From: Macrotrachela quadricornifera
Taxonomy: Eukaryota > Rotifera > Eurotatoria > Philodinida > Philodinidae
Direction: 5' to 3'
Length of the DNA: 64,000 bases
Assembly (NCBI GenBank): GCA_022393335.1
Contig: JAJEKB010021311.1
Span: 957,608-1,021,607, forward strand
Shown here: positions 61,837 through 64,000 of the stretch, in pieces
How the letters are laid out: the number at the start of each line of letters is the position of its first letter
Numbering within the stretch: the first letter of the stretch is position 1
Program-made: the position numbers and the translations under genes
The notes under the pieces: generated by a model
Told to the model about the DNA's origin: nothing
The model's input: only the letters and a program-made list of their open reading frames with translations
Databases searched by the model: none

Positions 61837-62190
61837 TCAATTCCTATAAATATTCATAGCAAATGCACCACCACAAGCAATATTAGCACCAGGAACAAGA
61901 TTACATTGATAACCACAACCAAGATGTTTAGGAGTACCAGATGGAACAGGACGTAAACTACTACTTAGAGAAGAAGGACACATACAGAATTCACGAGCGA
62001 GTATAGCAGTATAAGGACTTCCTTGACTTTTACAATTATTAAAACAGTCACCAACATTCTTAATCTTTGTATACTGATAAGGAGGACCATTATGAACCTC
62101 ATAACAACCAACAAGAGAAGCTGCATTGCACCAAGTTGCTGAACATACCAAAAGTAGAAGTAAACAAATCATTGTTTTGTTGTGATGCAT
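61837..62190 (-). CDS. Small secreted WSC-domain protein, 117 aa
   Basis: I chose the ATG at 62190 over the one 46 codons upstream because it is directly followed by a signal peptide (MHHNKTM then a leucine-rich core ending CNA). The rest of the protein, about residues 24-117, is a single WSC domain: GCYEVHN, DCFNNCKSQG, REFCMCPSSL, LGCGYQCNLVPG and ACGGAFAMNIYRN, with eight cysteines after the signal. WSC domains bind glycans in fungal cell-wall sensors and occur in polycystin-1 and kremen-like proteins. The product is probably a secreted glycan-binding protein. It is intronless and ends TGA. TATATA lies ~90 bases upstream. The exact ligand is unknown. Confidence 0.85.
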   Translation of the reverse strand: MHHNKTMICLLLLLVCSATWCNAASLVGCYEVHNGPPYQYTKIKNVGDCFNNCKSQGSPYTAILAREFCMCPSSLSSSLRPVPSGTPKHLGCGYQCNLVPGANIACGGAFAMNIYRN

Positions 62191-62280
62191 TTTATGGCTC
62201 TTAATTAAAGTAATAATGTCGTTGAATAGAATAATTATAATAAATGTTTGTATATGATTATGTAATGATATTTGCCTTCT

Positions 62281-62286
62281 TATATA
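62281..62286 (-). promoter_or_regulatory. TATA-box candidate of the WSC gene
   Basis: On the minus strand the context is AAGATATATAAGAAGG, about 90 bases upstream of the ATG at 62190. This favours the downstream start, since the upstream ATG at 62328 lies before it. Confidence 0.45.
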
Positions 62287-62289
62287 TCT

Positions 62290-64000
62290 TTTTAACGCAC
62301 GAGAAAACAAATGAGGAAAATCAAACACCTGTTGTATTAGTAATGCAATGTAGGAGGATGATGACTGGCTTGCAAGATTACTCGAAGAAAAAGCGGATTA
62401 ATCGAACAATAAAGTAAAAAAATAGATTTTTGCTGTTTATAAAATAAGACATTTACACCTGTTATGAATGATGCGTTTACTGTTAAACCTTCGTAGGCGA
62501 TTTTTATGTATAGTATATTGAAAGTTAAAAAAAATGATTATTATCAAATCAAAAATAAATTCTTTTTGATATTCTAAAATTTTCACAACTAGTATATTTA
62601 CTTAAGAAATTGTAAAAAGAAGACATAAGAATATACCATTATAACAACAGAACTTTTTAAGAGTTTTATTTTACAAGAATAAAAACTAAATAAGAAATGC
62701 AAGCATCTATTTATTCGAACGGTATACATGCTGAAATTAGGTATTTCAATGCACACATTTTCTATTCAAATTTTGTCTTTGTGAAGTTTTTTCAAAGAAT
62801 TATATTTTTTTCAGTGAACAGATATTATTGAAGTATATAGTAAATTTGCATTGGCAATCACGAACAACCTTGCTGTGATGATTGTTGTTTATTCTTTCCT
62901 TTCTTCTACTTTTTCGATTACTCTCTCATTTAATATATGCATTTCGATACAAAATGACAAATAAAAATGCTATGTATAGATACTATAACAAAACAATACA
63001 CATATAATCATGATACAGATAAATAACTGGTCTGGTTTAAATCTATTTGATTGAAAAATTAAATGAGTGGAAATCAGATTTTTAGAAGAGTTAAGAAAAA
63101 AGAAAGCGATAAACACTATATATCTTTTAAAATTTTTTTGTTATGTATCATGACGTAGTCTATAGGTTACTAGAGTATAATAAATAAAAATCTATATAAT
63201 AGAGAATTTATAGCTAGCATTATGCTGATTGAGATATGAAATGAAAGTTTTTGATGAATGATATCTCGCACTACAAAACATTTTGAAGTTAAATCAAAAT
63301 AAATAATAAATTTGTTTGTAATAATATTATACAGGCGTTGTCTAATTCGACTTTGAGTAAAAATGAAATTTCAACTGCATACTATTATTTCAGAAATAAA
63401 TGAAAAAAGTAGAAGCGACACTTGCCTATAGTAAAATAAAAACAAATTATTTCACTAATAAAGTATAATACAGATATGATTCTCATTAGAGATGGTGAAG
63501 TCCATACACTTGGAGAGACTGAGATACTTGAGGAAATTTTACCGTAGCTTCTCATTTGCGAACATGAACATAAATATTAATTTTAAATTCTACAACTTAA
63601 TTCTAAAGTTTAAAACAAAGTTTTAAATTTAAACTTCATTCAAACTTAAATTAATATTGAATATCTCTATGAGTTTAAAATAGAGTCCGCTACATAAAAA
63701 GCTTTTCAATTTTCGTCTTATTTACTGTAATTTGTAGAGCGCGCTCCATATAGATCTATTCAATTTTTTTACTATGAATTTATTGTAATTTGTAGAGTTC
63801 GCTAAATTACAAAGAAAGAGCATTTATTGTTAGCACTTTTAATTAATTTTTGTTCGAAATTTAATAACATATGTTGTATCATTCACGACATGGAATCTAA
63901 TATCGAATGGATAATGATTAATTAATCGAGGTGCTTCAGCATTTATTCACAATAGGCAACGACATTGGAAGCGTAGTTCATTTCGATTCTATTAACATTC
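62290..64000. other. AT-rich stretch to the window end
   Basis: No gene or RNA seen. Two short copies of GTAATTTGTAGAG.GCGCT-like sequence occur near 63727 and 63783, probably a repeat fragment. Confidence 0.5.

Noticed and set aside
1..64000. CRISPR arrays, operons, ribosome binding sites
   Set aside because: The tandem arrays have no spacer structure, and genes have introns, TATA boxes and AATAAA signals, so this is eukaryotic nuclear DNA.

Overview
This is AT-rich, gene-poor eukaryotic DNA. It most resembles a bdelloid rotifer, of the Rotaria, Didymodactylos or Adineta kind. That reading is inferred from gene content: ADP-ribosyltransferase genes fused to kinesin-light-chain-type TPR arrays, a very large LDLa/EGF/7TM receptor, a WWE-ADP-ribosyltransferase, an intronless M35-type metallopeptidase, short spliceosomal introns, and many small DNA transposons and Helitrons. 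No database search was possible, so the species is not determined.

Layout: 1-9290 has no recognisable gene. It holds an old inverted repeat (1830-2475), degenerate ~100-bp repeats, a 93-bp satellite with a 10-N gap (4890-6365), a TGAGGG hexamer run, a mariner-like MITE and dispersed repeats. At 9572-9291 (minus) is a two-exon gene for a secreted eight-cysteine peptide. A 706-bp palindromic element with TTAA target duplications lies at 10644-11349. At 19440-11752 (minus) four exons join in frame into an 1816-residue receptor with LDLa and EGF modules and seven membrane helices. At 24636-22586 (minus) is a broken ART-TPR gene, followed by an initiator-type tRNA-Met (26152-26223) and an M35-like metallopeptidase (29191-30279). 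A second TTAA-flanked element (30490-32097) and a 408-bp Helitron (32731-33138) come before a second ART-TPR gene (33589-37919). That gene has one frameshift, substituted catalytic motifs and about 24 TPRs.

From 38895 to 43171 (minus) is a decayed Rep/helicase Helitron, abutting the 3' end of another Helitron with no spacer. It is followed by a long decaying palindrome (43690-44460), a second 93-bp satellite (45680-47175), a WWE-ART gene (51501-50439), a 1699-bp element packed with ACGCGT motifs (51919-53617), a piggyBac-like transposase remnant, several MITE-like repeats, a Helitron with two 5' termini (58152-59072), a 562-bp hairpin (60352-60913) and a small WSC-domain secreted protein (62190-61837).

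Three of the seven protein genes are ADP-ribosyltransferases in different states of preservation. Two genes encode small secreted proteins and one a secreted peptidase, so much of the gene content points to ADP-ribosylation, the cell surface and secretion. The rest is largely a record of transposon activity. The genes are not an operon and no direct cooperation can be shown from sequence.
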